Below are positions 1-5,811 of a stretch of 6,315 bases of DNA, piece by piece. The stretch comes from Giesbergeria sp. Its GTDB lineage: Bacteria; Pseudomonadota; Gammaproteobacteria; Burkholderiales; Burkholderiaceae_C. Position 1 is the stretch's first letter. Every line of letters starts with the position of its first letter. Under the pieces are notes generated by a model that made no database searches, was not told where the DNA came from, and was given only the letters and a program-made list of their open reading frames with translations. The stretch covers positions 1-6,315 of the forward strand of contig JAGNUJ010000092.1 in the NCBI GenBank assembly GCA_017987055.1, given 5' to 3'. The translations under genes and the position numbers were made by a program.

Positions 1-724
1 CGGCATGACGGCGATTACTGCCATCACGGCGCAAAACACCCAAGGCGTACGCGCCATTCACGGCGTTCCGGCGCAGATGCTGCGTGCGCAAATCGATGCG
101 GTGCTGGAAGACATTGGCGCTGATGCCGTAAAAATTGGCATGTTGCACGACCCTGAAGTGGTGCGCGTGGTGGTCGAGGCGATCGAGCGCCACCGCTTGC
201 AGCAAGTGGTGCTCGACCCGGTGATGGTGGCCACCAGTGGCGACCGGCTGATGGCGGCAGAAACTGTGCATGTGCTGGTGCATGAGCTGTTTCCGCTGGC
301 CAGCGTTATCACGCCGAATTTGGACGAAGCCGCTTTGCTGCTCGACCGCGCTATTGACGGTGCCGATGCGCTGGATGCTGCTGCCACCGCCTTGCTGGCG
401 CTGGGCGCGCCGGCGGTGCTGCTCAAGGGCGGGCATTTGCCCGGCGACACTGTGATGGATGTGCTGGCGCTGACCGACGGCACGCGTTTGCGCTTGCAGT
501 CGCCGCGCATCGTCACGCACAACGGCCACGGCACCGGTTGCACGCTGTCATCTGCGATTGCCGCGTATTTGGCGCTGGGCTTGCCGCTGCCGCAGGCCGT
601 GGAGCAGGCGCGCGCGTACATCCTCGGCGCCATTGCGGCGGGTGCCAATGTCCACACCGGCCATGGCCACGGCCCCTTGAACCACGGTTACGCACCGGTA
701 GCGCAGCGGGTGCTAAACGCCTAA
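1..724 (+). CDS. thiD: Hydroxymethylpyrimidine/phosphomethylpyrimidine kinase, 5'-truncated by the window edge
   Basis: ThiD phosphorylates HMP and then HMP-phosphate to HMP-pyrophosphate, the pyrimidine half of thiamine, in the cytoplasm. The frame is open from base 2 to TAA at 722-724, giving about 240 residues. Alignment from memory with E. coli ThiD (266 aa) suggests that roughly the first 34 residues, including the N-terminal GTDPSGGAG-type substrate loop, lie before the window. The ATG at 5 is therefore internal, not the start. Visible family motifs are AQNTQGV near the beginning, KIGML, DPVMVATSGD, ITPNLDEAALLL, LLKGGHLPGD and the ribokinase-like anion-hole motif GHGTGC at 524-541, whose Cys is the usual ThiD catalytic-site residue. 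The C-terminus GHGHGPLNH is also typical. A strong hairpin terminator follows 30 bp after the stop. A fused ThiE domain is excluded because the protein ends at normal length. Confidence 0.95.
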   Translation, partial: GMTAITAITAQNTQGVRAIHGVPAQMLRAQIDAVLEDIGADAVKIGMLHDPEVVRVVVEAIERHRLQQVVLDPVMVATSGDRLMAAETVHVLVHELFPLASVITPNLDEAALLLDRAIDGADALDAAATALLALGAPAVLLKGGHLPGDTVMDVLALTDGTRLRLQSPRIVTHNGHGTGCTLSSAIAAYLALGLPLPQAVEQARAYILGAIAAGANVHTGHGHGPLNHGYAPVAQRVLNA

Positions 725-753
725 AACGCGCTGCAAAGAACCAAGCAGGTAAG

Positions 754-786
754 AAAAAAGCCACTCTGGAGACAGAGTGGCTTTTT
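754..786. terminator. Bidirectional intrinsic terminator between thiD and tRNA-Asn
   Basis: A perfect 14-bp inverted repeat has arms at 755-768 and 773-786 around a GAGA (GNRA-type) tetraloop at 769-772. The core arm is CCACTCTG/CAGAGTGG, extended by an A-run on the left and a T-run (782-786) on the right. The same hairpin therefore has a U-tract when read from thiD (+) and from the tRNAs (-, complement of the A-run at 754-759). It sits 30 bp past the thiD stop and 6 bp past the mature 3' end of the nearer tRNA, so it should serve both convergent units. Confidence 0.92.
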
Positions 787-792
787 AAATTT

Positions 793-868
793 TGGCTCCT
801 CGACCTGGGCTCGAACCAGGGACCTACGGATTAACAGTCCGGCGCTCTACCAACTGAGCTATCGAGGA
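793..868 (-). tRNA. tRNA-Asn (anticodon GUU), promoter-distal copy
   Basis: On the - strand this 76-nt unit folds as a full tRNA. The acceptor is TCCTCGA/TCGAGGA, the D-arm GCTC/GAGC with an AGTTGGTA loop, the anticodon loop CTGTTAA with GTT at 833-835, and the T-arm CCTGG/CCAGG with a TTCGAGC loop. The discriminator is G and the CCA end is encoded at 793-795. GUU reads both asparagine codons. The top pair of the anticodon stem (27-43) is C-U, a mismatch present in both copies. It is identical to the copy at 889-964 and is 20 bp downstream of it, so the two are probably cotranscribed and end at the hairpin at 754-786. Confidence 0.98.
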
Positions 869-888
869 ATATGGGGGGTGCTGAAATT

Positions 889-964
889 TGGCTCCTCGAC
901 CTGGGCTCGAACCAGGGACCTACGGATTAACAGTCCGGCGCTCTACCAACTGAGCTATCGAGGA
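889..964 (-). tRNA. tRNA-Asn (anticodon GUU), promoter-proximal copy
   Basis: This is a second 76-nt tRNA-Asn, base-for-base identical to the one at 793-868, with the GTT anticodon at 929-931 and an encoded CCA at 889-891. Its 5' end is about 14 bp from a good sigma70 -10 hexamer (979-984), so it is the first tRNA of the short transcript. The identity between copies extends slightly beyond the genes (791-871 matches 887-967). This points to tandem duplication, or copy homogenisation by gene conversion. Confidence 0.98.
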
Positions 965-978
965 ATAACAAGCCTCAA

Positions 979-1006
979 ATTATATGCTAAAAATAAACGC
1001 TTTCTA
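979..1006 (-). promoter_or_regulatory. Candidate sigma70 promoter for the tRNA-Asn pair
   Basis: Read on the - strand, there is a perfect TATAAT -10 (979-984). A TAGAAA hexamer at 1001-1006, matching four of six bases of TTGACA, lies 16 bp further upstream. A start about 7 nt after the -10 (near 972) would give a leader of under 10 nt before the tRNA 5' end at 964, which is plausible for a tRNA operon. The surrounding AT-rich stretch (about 965-1020) stands out from the GC-rich genes. Confidence 0.6.
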
Positions 1007-1052
1007 GAAGAAGCTGCAATTTTGTTGCGCACCGCCGCTATCCTGCTGCTCC

Positions 1053-1574
1053 ATGACTATCCACACTATTTTGAAAATGGGCGATGCGCGCCTGCTGCGC
1101 ATCGCCCAGCCGGTGCAGGTTTTTGACACCGACGATTTGCACCGCTTGGTGCACGACCTGCAAGAAACCATGCGCGCGGCCGATGGCGCTGGTCTGGCCG
1201 CGCCGCAAATTGGCGTTGACTTACAGGTAGTGGTGTTTGGCACGCACGAGCGCAACCCGCGCTACCCCAACAGTGCGCTGGTGCCGCCGACGGTGTTGAT
1301 TAACCCGGTCATCACCCCGCTCGGCAGCGCGCAAGAAGAGGATTGGGAGGGCTGCCTGTCCGTGCCCGGACTGCGTGGCAAGGTGCCGCGCTGGACGCGC
1401 ATTCGCTACCAAGGCTTTGATGTGTATGGCGATGCCATCGACCGCAGTGTCGAGGGCTTTCATGCTCGGGTAGTGCAGCACGAGTGCGACCACCTGTGGG
1501 GCAAGTTGTACCCGATGCGGGTGCGCGATTGGTCGCAGTTTGGCTATACCGAAGTGCTGTTTCCCGGGCTGTAA
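1053..1574 (+). CDS. def: Peptide deformylase
   Basis: This cytoplasmic metalloenzyme removes the formyl group from the initiator Met of nascent proteins at the ribosome. The 173-aa length is normal for the family. All three signature motifs are present: [10 protein letters not shown] (residues 45-54, with Gln52), EGCLSVP (99-105, with metal ligand Cys101) and QHECDHLWG (142-150, with metal ligands His143 and His147 and catalytic Glu144). The ATG at 1053 is chosen because [18 protein letters not shown] fits the usual N-terminus of this subgroup. The next ATG (1077) would cut into it. No clear Shine-Dalgarno is visible before 1053. It is not next to fmt, its common partner. Many Burkholderiales carry two def genes, so this may be the non-fmt paralogue. 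It converges on the stress protein gene 28 bp downstream. Confidence 0.95.
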   Translation: MTIHTILKMGDARLLRIAQPVQVFDTDDLHRLVHDLQETMRAADGAGLAAPQIGVDLQVVVFGTHERNPRYPNSALVPPTVLINPVITPLGSAQEEDWEGCLSVPGLRGKVPRWTRIRYQGFDVYGDAIDRSVEGFHARVVQHECDHLWGKLYPMRVRDWSQFGYTEVLFPGL

Positions 1575-1584
1575 AACAGCACTT
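1552..1584. terminator. Inverted repeat across the def stop codon, candidate terminator or 3'-end hairpin
   Basis: Perfect 11-bp arms AAGTGCTGTTT (1552-1562) and AAACAGCACTT (1574-1584) flank an 11-nt loop. The left arm encodes the last residues of Def and the right arm begins at the final base of its TAA. No strong T-run follows on either strand, so this is not a textbook intrinsic terminator. It lies between convergent genes and could act as a terminator or RNA 3'-end stabiliser for either transcript. Confidence 0.5.
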
Positions 1585-1602
1585 GGCTTGTGACTTGGCG
1601 CT

Positions 1603-2040
1603 TTAGCGGCTGACCAGCACCGGGATGCTGCTGTGCGTCAGCACTTTTTGGGTTTCGCTGCCCATCAGCAGGCCTTCAATGCCGCGGCGGCCGTGGGACG
1701 CCATGACGATCAGGTCGCAGCCGTGTTCGTGAGCGGCTTTGAGGATGGCTTCGTAGGGGCGGTCGTTGGTACTTTGGGCGATGGCGCACGGCACACCGGC
1801 TTCTTGCGCCGCGGTGGCGATAAACGCCAGTGCGGCGTCGGCCTGCGCTTGGGATTGGCCTTCAAAAATCGCCTGTGTGTCTTCGATGATGGCACCAGCA
1901 TAGGCAAACGCCCGAAACTCCGGCAGCGCATAAAAGCCGGTGACTTTGGCACCCAGCGTGCGCGCCAACTGCAGGCCGTGCAGCACGGCTTTTTCAGACA
2001 GGGCAGAGCCGTCGGTGGGCAACAACAGGTTTTTGTACAT
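1603..2040 (-). CDS. Universal stress protein, UspA family, single domain
   Basis: This small cytoplasmic alpha/beta protein belongs to the nucleotide-binding Usp family, whose members respond to starvation or stress. The precise role of this one cannot be told. The 145-aa length is that of a single Usp domain. It begins MYKNLLLPTDGS with the conserved Asp10 that contacts nucleotide in ATP-binding members. It ends with IVMASHGRRGIEGLLMGS and SSIPVLV, matching the G-2x-G-9x-G(S/T) ATP motif except that the first Gly is Ala114 (then Gly117, Gly127, Ser128). It is therefore closest to the ATP-binding class. The ATG at 2040 is supported by AAGGA at 2047-2051, 6 nt upstream. Its 94-bp upstream gap from glnD holds a dispersed-type repeat. 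I saw no convincing promoter hexamers. Confidence 0.93.
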   Translation of the reverse strand: MYKNLLLPTDGSALSEKAVLHGLQLARTLGAKVTGFYALPEFRAFAYAGAIIEDTQAIFEGQSQAQADAALAFIATAAQEAGVPCAIAQSTNDRPYEAILKAAHEHGCDLIVMASHGRRGIEGLLMGSETQKVLTHSSIPVLVSR

Positions 2041-2073
2041 GATTTTTCCTTAAAAATTGAATAAATTAGTAAC

Positions 2074-2130
2074 AAAAAGTGCCTCTAGCCCAATAAACAC
2101 ATGCGCTGGAAGCTATGAATTTAATAGTAA
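2074..2130. repeat. Candidate copy of a Comamonadaceae-type dispersed intergenic repeat
   Basis: The AT-rich gap between usp and glnD contains, on the + strand, GCCTCTAGC (2081-2089), then GCGCTGGAAGCTAT (2103-2116), then an ATTTAATAG stretch. From memory, many Comamonadaceae genomes carry an intergenic repeat with this order of blocks (GCCTCTAGCGCTT, a variable AT centre, AGCGCAAGCAGCTAT, AT-rich tail). This would be a degenerate copy. The identification is recalled, not searched. Confidence 0.45.
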
Positions 2131-2134
2131 TTTA

Positions 2135-4735
2135 TCACGATGATAGCGCTTGCAGCACTTCGGTTTCGATCTCAATTTGTCGCGCGTTGTTTTGCAGCTC
2201 CGGGCCGTGCAGCAAAAAGGTGTCTTCCACCCGCTCGCCCAGCGTGCTGACTTTGGCCAGTTGCACGCTCAGGCCGTGGCGCGCTAACACCCGCGCCACT
2301 AAATACAAAAGCCCTGCGCGGTCGCTCGCTGAGATGGCCAGTAGCCAGCGCTGGGCTTTTTCATCCGGGCGCAGGCTCACGCGTGGCGTAAACGGAAAGC
2401 TTTTGGCGCGGCGCGATAGCCGCCGGCGACCCGGCTCGGGCAGGGCACCGTTTTTTTCAATCGCCAGCATCAGGTCGTTTTCGACCATGTGCGTCAGCTC
2501 GCGGTAGTGCTCGGGCAGCGTTGGGCTGATGACCTGAAAGGTGTCGAGCGCGTAGCCGTTGTTGGTGGTGTGTACGCGTGCATCCAAGATGCTGAAGTTG
2601 GCGCGGTCAAAGTAGCCGCAAATGCGGGCAAACAAATCGGGCTGGTCGATGGCATACACCATCACTTGCAGCCCCTCGCCGGCCAGCGACTGGCGCGCGC
2701 GCACCACCGGGCGCTGCGCCATCACGTGGCGCGACAGGTGGCGGGTGTGCCAAGCGATGTCAGCCGCCTCGTGGCGCATGAAATAGCTCACATCCAGCGT
2801 CTCCCACAGCGCTTTGTGCGAATCGGGCGGCTCGGCGCTGAGCGCCAGCAGCACCAGCGCTTCGCGTTTGCGCGCGCCAATGTCGGCGGCGGCATCTGGG
2901 CTGTGTCCGCCCAAGGCGCGCAGCGTGGCGTGGTACAGGTCTTCCAATAATTTGCCCTTCCACGCGTTCCAGACCTTGGGGCTGGTGCCACGGATATCGG
3001 CTACGGTGAGCAAATACAGCCCGGTCAGATAGCGCTCGTTGCCGACGCATTCGGCAAAGCGGGCGATGACGTCGTGGTCGCTCAGGTCTTGCTTTTGTGC
3101 GACGGTGCTCATGGTCAGGTGCTCGCGCACCAAAAACTCCATCAGTTGCGCGTCTTCTGGGGCGATGCCGTAGGGCGCGTGCTGGCGGCAAAAGCGCCGC
3201 ATTTGGACAGCGCCAATTTTGGAGTGGTCGCCGCCGCGCCCTTTGCCAATGTCGTGGAACAGCGCGGCGATGTACAACACCCACGGCTTGTCCCAGCCGG
3301 CGGCCAGTTGCGAGCAAAACGGGTATTCGTGTGCGTGCTCGGCGACAAAAAAGCGCCGCACATTGCGCACCACCATCAAGATGTGCTGGTCCACCGTGTA
3401 GGCATGGAACAGGTCGTGCTGCATTTGCCCGACGATGCGGCGAAACGGCCACAAATAGCGCCCTAGCACCGAGGTTTGGTTCATCAGCTGCGCCGCATGT
3501 GTCAGGCCGCTTGGCTGCTGCAGGATGCGCAAAAAGGCTGCGCGATTGACCGGGTCGCGCCGAAAAGCGCCGTCCATCACGCTGCGGGCGTTGTAGAGCG
3601 CGCGCAGCGTGCGCGCCGACAGGTGTTGCAGCGCGGCCGAGCTTTGGTAGAGCAAAAACGTCTCCAAAATCGCGTGCGGGTCGCGCAGGTACAAGTCGTC
3701 GCTGGCGACTTCAATCATGGCACCTTTGTCAAAAAAGCGCGCGTTGATGCGCTGCGGTGGGCGCGTCGGCGGGTTCAGGCGCTCTTCGATGTTCAGCAGC
3801 AAAATTTGCCGCAGTTGCGTGACCGCTTTGGCCGCCCAGTAGTAGTGGCGCATCAGCGTCTCGCTGGCGCGCACTGGCAGCAGCGTGCCCTCGCTCGCTT
3901 GCGAGCGGTAGCCCAGCGACTCGGCCACGGCGGTTTGCAGGTCAAACACCAGCCGGTCTTCGCGCCGCCCGGCCAGCAGGTGCAGCCGGGCGCGGATCAG
4001 GCACAGCATGGCGTGGTTGCGCTCGATTTGGCGCATCTCAAACGGCGTGACCAAACCATTGGCGGCCAGTTCTTGCCAAGTGCTGCCCAGTCCGGCTGCG
4101 TGGGTCATCCACAAAATAATTTGCAAATCGCGCAGGCCGCCGGGCGACTCTTTGCAGTTAGGTTCCAGCGCATACGGCGTGTCTTCGTATTTGTGGTGGC
4201 GTTGCTGCATCTCCAGCGTCTTGGCCACCCGAAACGCCTGCACATCCAACTGCGCGCGAAACTGCTGCTGAAAGTCGCTAAACAGCGCCGCATTGCCGCA
4301 TACCCAGCGCGCCTCCAGCAGCGAGGTCTGCACCGTGACGTCGCGGCGCGACTCGTCCAAACACTCGCTGATGGTGCGCACGCTGGAGCCAATCTCCAGC
4401 CCCACATCCCAGCAGTGCTGGATAAAGATTTCGACTTTTTCGCACAGCGTCGGCGCGTTCTCGGTGGCTACCACACCGGGCACCAGCAGCAGCACATCGA
4501 CATCGGAATAGGGAAACAGCTGGCTGCGCCCAAAGCCGCCTACAGCGACGAGCGCTAGGTTGTCGGGCAGACCGGCGCGTCGGCCCAAGTCGCACAGCAA
4601 CGCATCGGTCAGGGCGGAGAGTTTGCGCAGGTGCTCGTGAATGGCGCGACTGGCGGCCAGCGCAGTCGGCAAATCGGCCAGCAGCGCGGCTTTGTCGCTG
4701 CGGTAGCGTTCGCGCAGGGCTTGCAGTTCGGTCAT
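2135..4735 (-). CDS. glnD: Bifunctional PII uridylyltransferase / uridylyl-removing enzyme
   Basis: GlnD is the cytoplasmic glutamine sensor of the Ntr system. It uridylylates PII (GlnB/GlnK) when glutamine is low and removes UMP when glutamine is high, thereby controlling GlnE/glutamine synthetase and NtrBC. The 866 aa is close to E. coli GlnD (890). The domains in order are: nucleotidyltransferase with GGFGRSQLFPYSDVDVLLL (residues 66-84, metal-binding Asp78 and Asp80); a GlnD-specific linker with ESPGGLRDLQ (196-205); an HD hydrolase with ALFHDIGKGRGGDHS (491-505, His494/Asp495), REHLTMS and LTVADIRGT (Asp580); and two C-terminal ACT domains at about 689-760 and 797-866, the usual glutamine-sensing part. 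Both catalytic centres look intact, so both activities are expected. The start at 4735 gives the normal N-terminus but has no visible Shine-Dalgarno. It lies 78 bp downstream of map in the same orientation, a pairing also seen in other proteobacteria. Confidence 0.97.
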   Translation of the reverse strand: MTELQALRERYRSDKAALLADLPTALAASRAIHEHLRKLSALTDALLCDLGRRAGLPDNLALVAVGGFGRSQLFPYSDVDVLLLVPGVVATENAPTLCEKVEIFIQHCWDVGLEIGSSVRTISECLDESRRDVTVQTSLLEARWVCGNAALFSDFQQQFRAQLDVQAFRVAKTLEMQQRHHKYEDTPYALEPNCKESPGGLRDLQIILWMTHAAGLGSTWQELAANGLVTPFEMRQIERNHAMLCLIRARLHLLAGRREDRLVFDLQTAVAESLGYRSQASEGTLLPVRASETLMRHYYWAAKAVTQLRQILLLNIEERLNPPTRPPQRINARFFDKGAMIEVASDDLYLRDPHAILETFLLYQSSAALQHLSARTLRALYNARSVMDGAFRRDPVNRAAFLRILQQPSGLTHAAQLMNQTSVLGRYLWPFRRIVGQMQHDLFHAYTVDQHILMVVRNVRRFFVAEHAHEYPFCSQLAAGWDKPWVLYIAALFHDIGKGRGGDHSKIGAVQMRRFCRQHAPYGIAPEDAQLMEFLVREHLTMSTVAQKQDLSDHDVIARFAECVGNERYLTGLYLLTVADIRGTSPKVWNAWKGKLLEDLYHATLRALGGHSPDAAADIGARKREALVLLALSAEPPDSHKALWETLDVSYFMRHEAADIAWHTRHLSRHVMAQRPVVRARQSLAGEGLQVMVYAIDQPDLFARICGYFDRANFSILDARVHTTNNGYALDTFQVISPTLPEHYRELTHMVENDLMLAIEKNGALPEPGRRRLSRRAKSFPFTPRVSLRPDEKAQRWLLAISASDRAGLLYLVARVLARHGLSVQLAKVSTLGERVEDTFLLHGPELQNNARQIEIETEVLQALSS

Positions 4736-4751
4736 AAGTGGGAGTGCGTTG

Positions 4752-4787
4752 GTTGACCGAGTTGACCGAGTTGACCGAGTTGACTGA
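4752..4787. repeat. Four tandem 9-bp repeats between map and glnD
   Basis: Three perfect copies of GTTGACCGA (4752-4760, 4761-4769, 4770-4778) are followed by one copy with a single change, GTTGACTGA (4779-4787). The array fills about half of the 78-bp map-glnD gap and ends 16 bp before the glnD start codon. On the - strand, the direction of transcription, the unit reads TCGGTCAAC. It could be a slippage-prone microsatellite, a set of protein half-sites, or an inert leader sequence. Confidence 0.9.
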
Positions 4788-4813
4788 AGCTGCGCGGCCT
4801 TAGGCTCAGGTGC

Positions 4814-5629
4814 TCAAGTGGTGGTGGCGTGAATGAAGGGCGGCAGCGGCGGTGCGCCGTCCGACAGCGTCAGCACCTCATAGCCGGTGGGCGTGACCAG
4901 CACGGTGTGCTCCCACTGCGCCGACAGGCTGCGGTCTTTGGTGACGATAGTCCAGCCGTCATTGCCAAAGTCTTTGATCTCGCGCCGACCGATGTTGAGC
5001 ATCGGCTCGATAGTAAAAATCATGCCGGGCAGCAGTTTCTCTAAGGTGCCGGGGCGGCCGTAGTGCAGCACCTGCGGCTCTTCGTGGAACACTTGGCCAA
5101 TGCCGTGGCCGCAAAACTCGCGCACCACCGACAGGCCGTGGCCTTCGGCAAATTGCTGGATGGCGTGGCCAATATCGCCCAAATGCGCGCCGGGTTTGAC
5201 CTGCTGAATGCCCAGCCACATCGCCTCATAGGTCAGGGCGCACAGGCGCTTGGCCGCTACCGAGCACTCGCCAATCAGGTACATGCGGCTGCTGTCGCCA
5301 AACCAGCCTTCTTTGGTGATGATGGTGACATCGACGTTGACGATGTCGCCTTTTTTCAGTGGTTTGTCGTTCGGGATGCCGTGGCAGACCACGTGGTTGA
5401 CCGAGGTGCACAGCGAGGCTGGGTACGGCGGATAGCCCGGCGGCTGGTAGCCAATGGTGGCGGACACGGTGCCTTGTTGGGCCATGCATTCCGCACCGAG
5501 GCGGTCGATGTCGAGGGTGGTTATGCCGGGTTGGATGTGGGACGTGATGTAGTCCAGCACTTCCGCTGCCAGTCGGCACGCCACGCGCATCTGGGCGATG
5601 CCTTCTGCGTCTTTGATAGTGATGCTCAT
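4814..5629 (-). CDS. map: Methionine aminopeptidase, type I
   Basis: Map removes the initiator Met from nascent proteins with small second residues, acting after deformylase. It is a cytoplasmic dinuclear metalloenzyme. From ATG 5629 the product is 271 aa, close to E. coli Map (264). The pita-bread-fold metal ligands are all present: Asp100 (VNVDVT), Asp112 (FGDSS), His175 (CGHGIG), Glu208 (TIEPM) and Glu240 (QWEHT), with substrate His83 (VCHGIP) and His182 (FHEEP). There is no N-terminal zinc-finger extension, so it is type Ia. An in-frame TTG at 5638 would add three residues. ATG 5629 is preferred because MSITIKDAEGIAQMRVA aligns with the E. coli start, and because a promoter -10 overlaps the TTG. 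No Shine-Dalgarno is well placed. The gene is upstream of glnD and divergent from purL. Confidence 0.96.
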   Translation of the reverse strand: MSITIKDAEGIAQMRVACRLAAEVLDYITSHIQPGITTLDIDRLGAECMAQQGTVSATIGYQPPGYPPYPASLCTSVNHVVCHGIPNDKPLKKGDIVNVDVTIITKEGWFGDSSRMYLIGECSVAAKRLCALTYEAMWLGIQQVKPGAHLGDIGHAIQQFAEGHGLSVVREFCGHGIGQVFHEEPQVLHYGRPGTLEKLLPGMIFTIEPMLNIGRREIKDFGNDGWTIVTKDRSLSAQWEHTVLVTPTGYEVLTLSDGAPPLPPFIHATTT

Positions 5630-5637
5630 GGGGCGCA

Positions 5638-5646
5638 ATTATCCCA
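5638..5646 (-). promoter_or_regulatory. Extended -10 promoter candidate for map
   Basis: On the - strand, TGGGATAAT is an extended -10 element: TGn at 5644-5646, then GATAAT at 5638-5643, five of six bases of TATAAT. No convincing -35 is seen 16-18 bp upstream, which extended -10 promoters tolerate. The last base of the -10 is 8 nt from the A of the map ATG, so transcription would start within about 3 nt of the start codon, or on its A. Confidence 0.5.
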
Positions 5647-5655
5647 CTGCCCATT

Positions 5656-5675
5656 CCCGCTTGCCGGCGTGCGGG
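5656..5675. promoter_or_regulatory. GC-rich 20-bp dyad between map and purL, possible operator
   Basis: Arms CCCGC (5656-5660) and GCGGG (5671-5675) flank a central GCCGGC palindrome (5663-5668). Sixteen of 20 positions are symmetric. It covers where the map -35 would lie and sits upstream of the purL -10 candidate. GC-rich DNA makes such dyads by chance, so this is only a candidate. Confidence 0.25.
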
Positions 5676-5706
5676 CATGGCGGCGCGCAGGGCAAGACTG
5701 CGCCGG

Positions 5707-5712
5707 TAAAAT
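5707..5712 (+). promoter_or_regulatory. Candidate -10 element for purL
   Basis: TAAAAT matches five of six bases of TATAAT and is the best + strand -10 in the 178-bp map-purL gap. No good -35 is seen at 16-18 bp. It lies in the loop of a short GCCGG/CCGGC inverted repeat (5702-5706 and 5715-5719). Transcription from it would begin near 5719-5722, giving a purL leader of about 85-90 nt. Confidence 0.45.
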
Positions 5713-5721
5713 GCCCGGCTT

Positions 5722-5811
5722 ATGCCTGCGCGAGCGCTCTCGCTGCTTCGCCAGCGCCATCCGTCTCACCCAGCCCTTCCCTCTTTACCTCCAAACAGGC
5801 CGCCAACGTGA
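5722..5811 (+). CDS. Possible 29-codon upstream ORF in the purL leader
   Basis: An ATG at 5722 opens a 29-codon frame rich in Pro and Arg that ends in SLPPNRPPT, with TGA at 5809-5811. The stop overlaps the purL GTG start as GTGA. The ATG lies 9 nt after the TAAAAT box, so it would be at or next to the mRNA 5' end. There is no homology I recognise and no Shine-Dalgarno. A small GCGAG/CTCGC hairpin (5730-5743) falls inside it. It may be chance in a GC-rich leader. The exact stop/start overlap is the only reason to list it. Confidence 0.25.
   Translation: MPARALSLLRQRHPSHPALPSLPPNRPPT

Noticed and set aside
5..7. ATG at the left edge as the thiD start
   Set aside because: The ThiD N-terminal substrate loop would be missing, and the frame is open to the edge. 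The true start is upstream of the window.
58..657. 199-codon open frame on the - strand opposite thiD
   Set aside because: Ser/Ala/Thr-rich shadow of a GC-rich gene in the opposite frame. The thiD reading is unambiguous.
538..1126. Short + strand open frames running across the two tRNA genes
   Set aside because: They consist of antisense tRNA sequence and the thiD tail. Two share the same peptide only because the tRNAs are duplicated.
2760..3452. 230-codon - strand frame inside glnD
   Set aside because: Arg/Ala-rich out-of-frame translation of glnD, which itself is intact with all domains in one frame.
3476..4558. 360-codon + strand frame antisense to glnD
   Set aside because: Long only because of GC codon bias. 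The composition (Gln/Arg/Val-rich, no recognisable motif) is typical of a shadow frame.
4752..4787. CRISPR-like array
   Set aside because: Units are 9 bp, directly abutting with no spacers.
5636..5638. TTG as the map start, adding three residues
   Set aside because: The ATG at 5629 aligns with the E. coli Map N-terminus, the GGGA would be only 3 nt from the TTG, and the candidate -10 overlaps it.
5630..5807. Purine or other riboswitch before purL
   Set aside because: No aptamer core or terminator/anti-terminator pair was visible. Only short hairpins are present.
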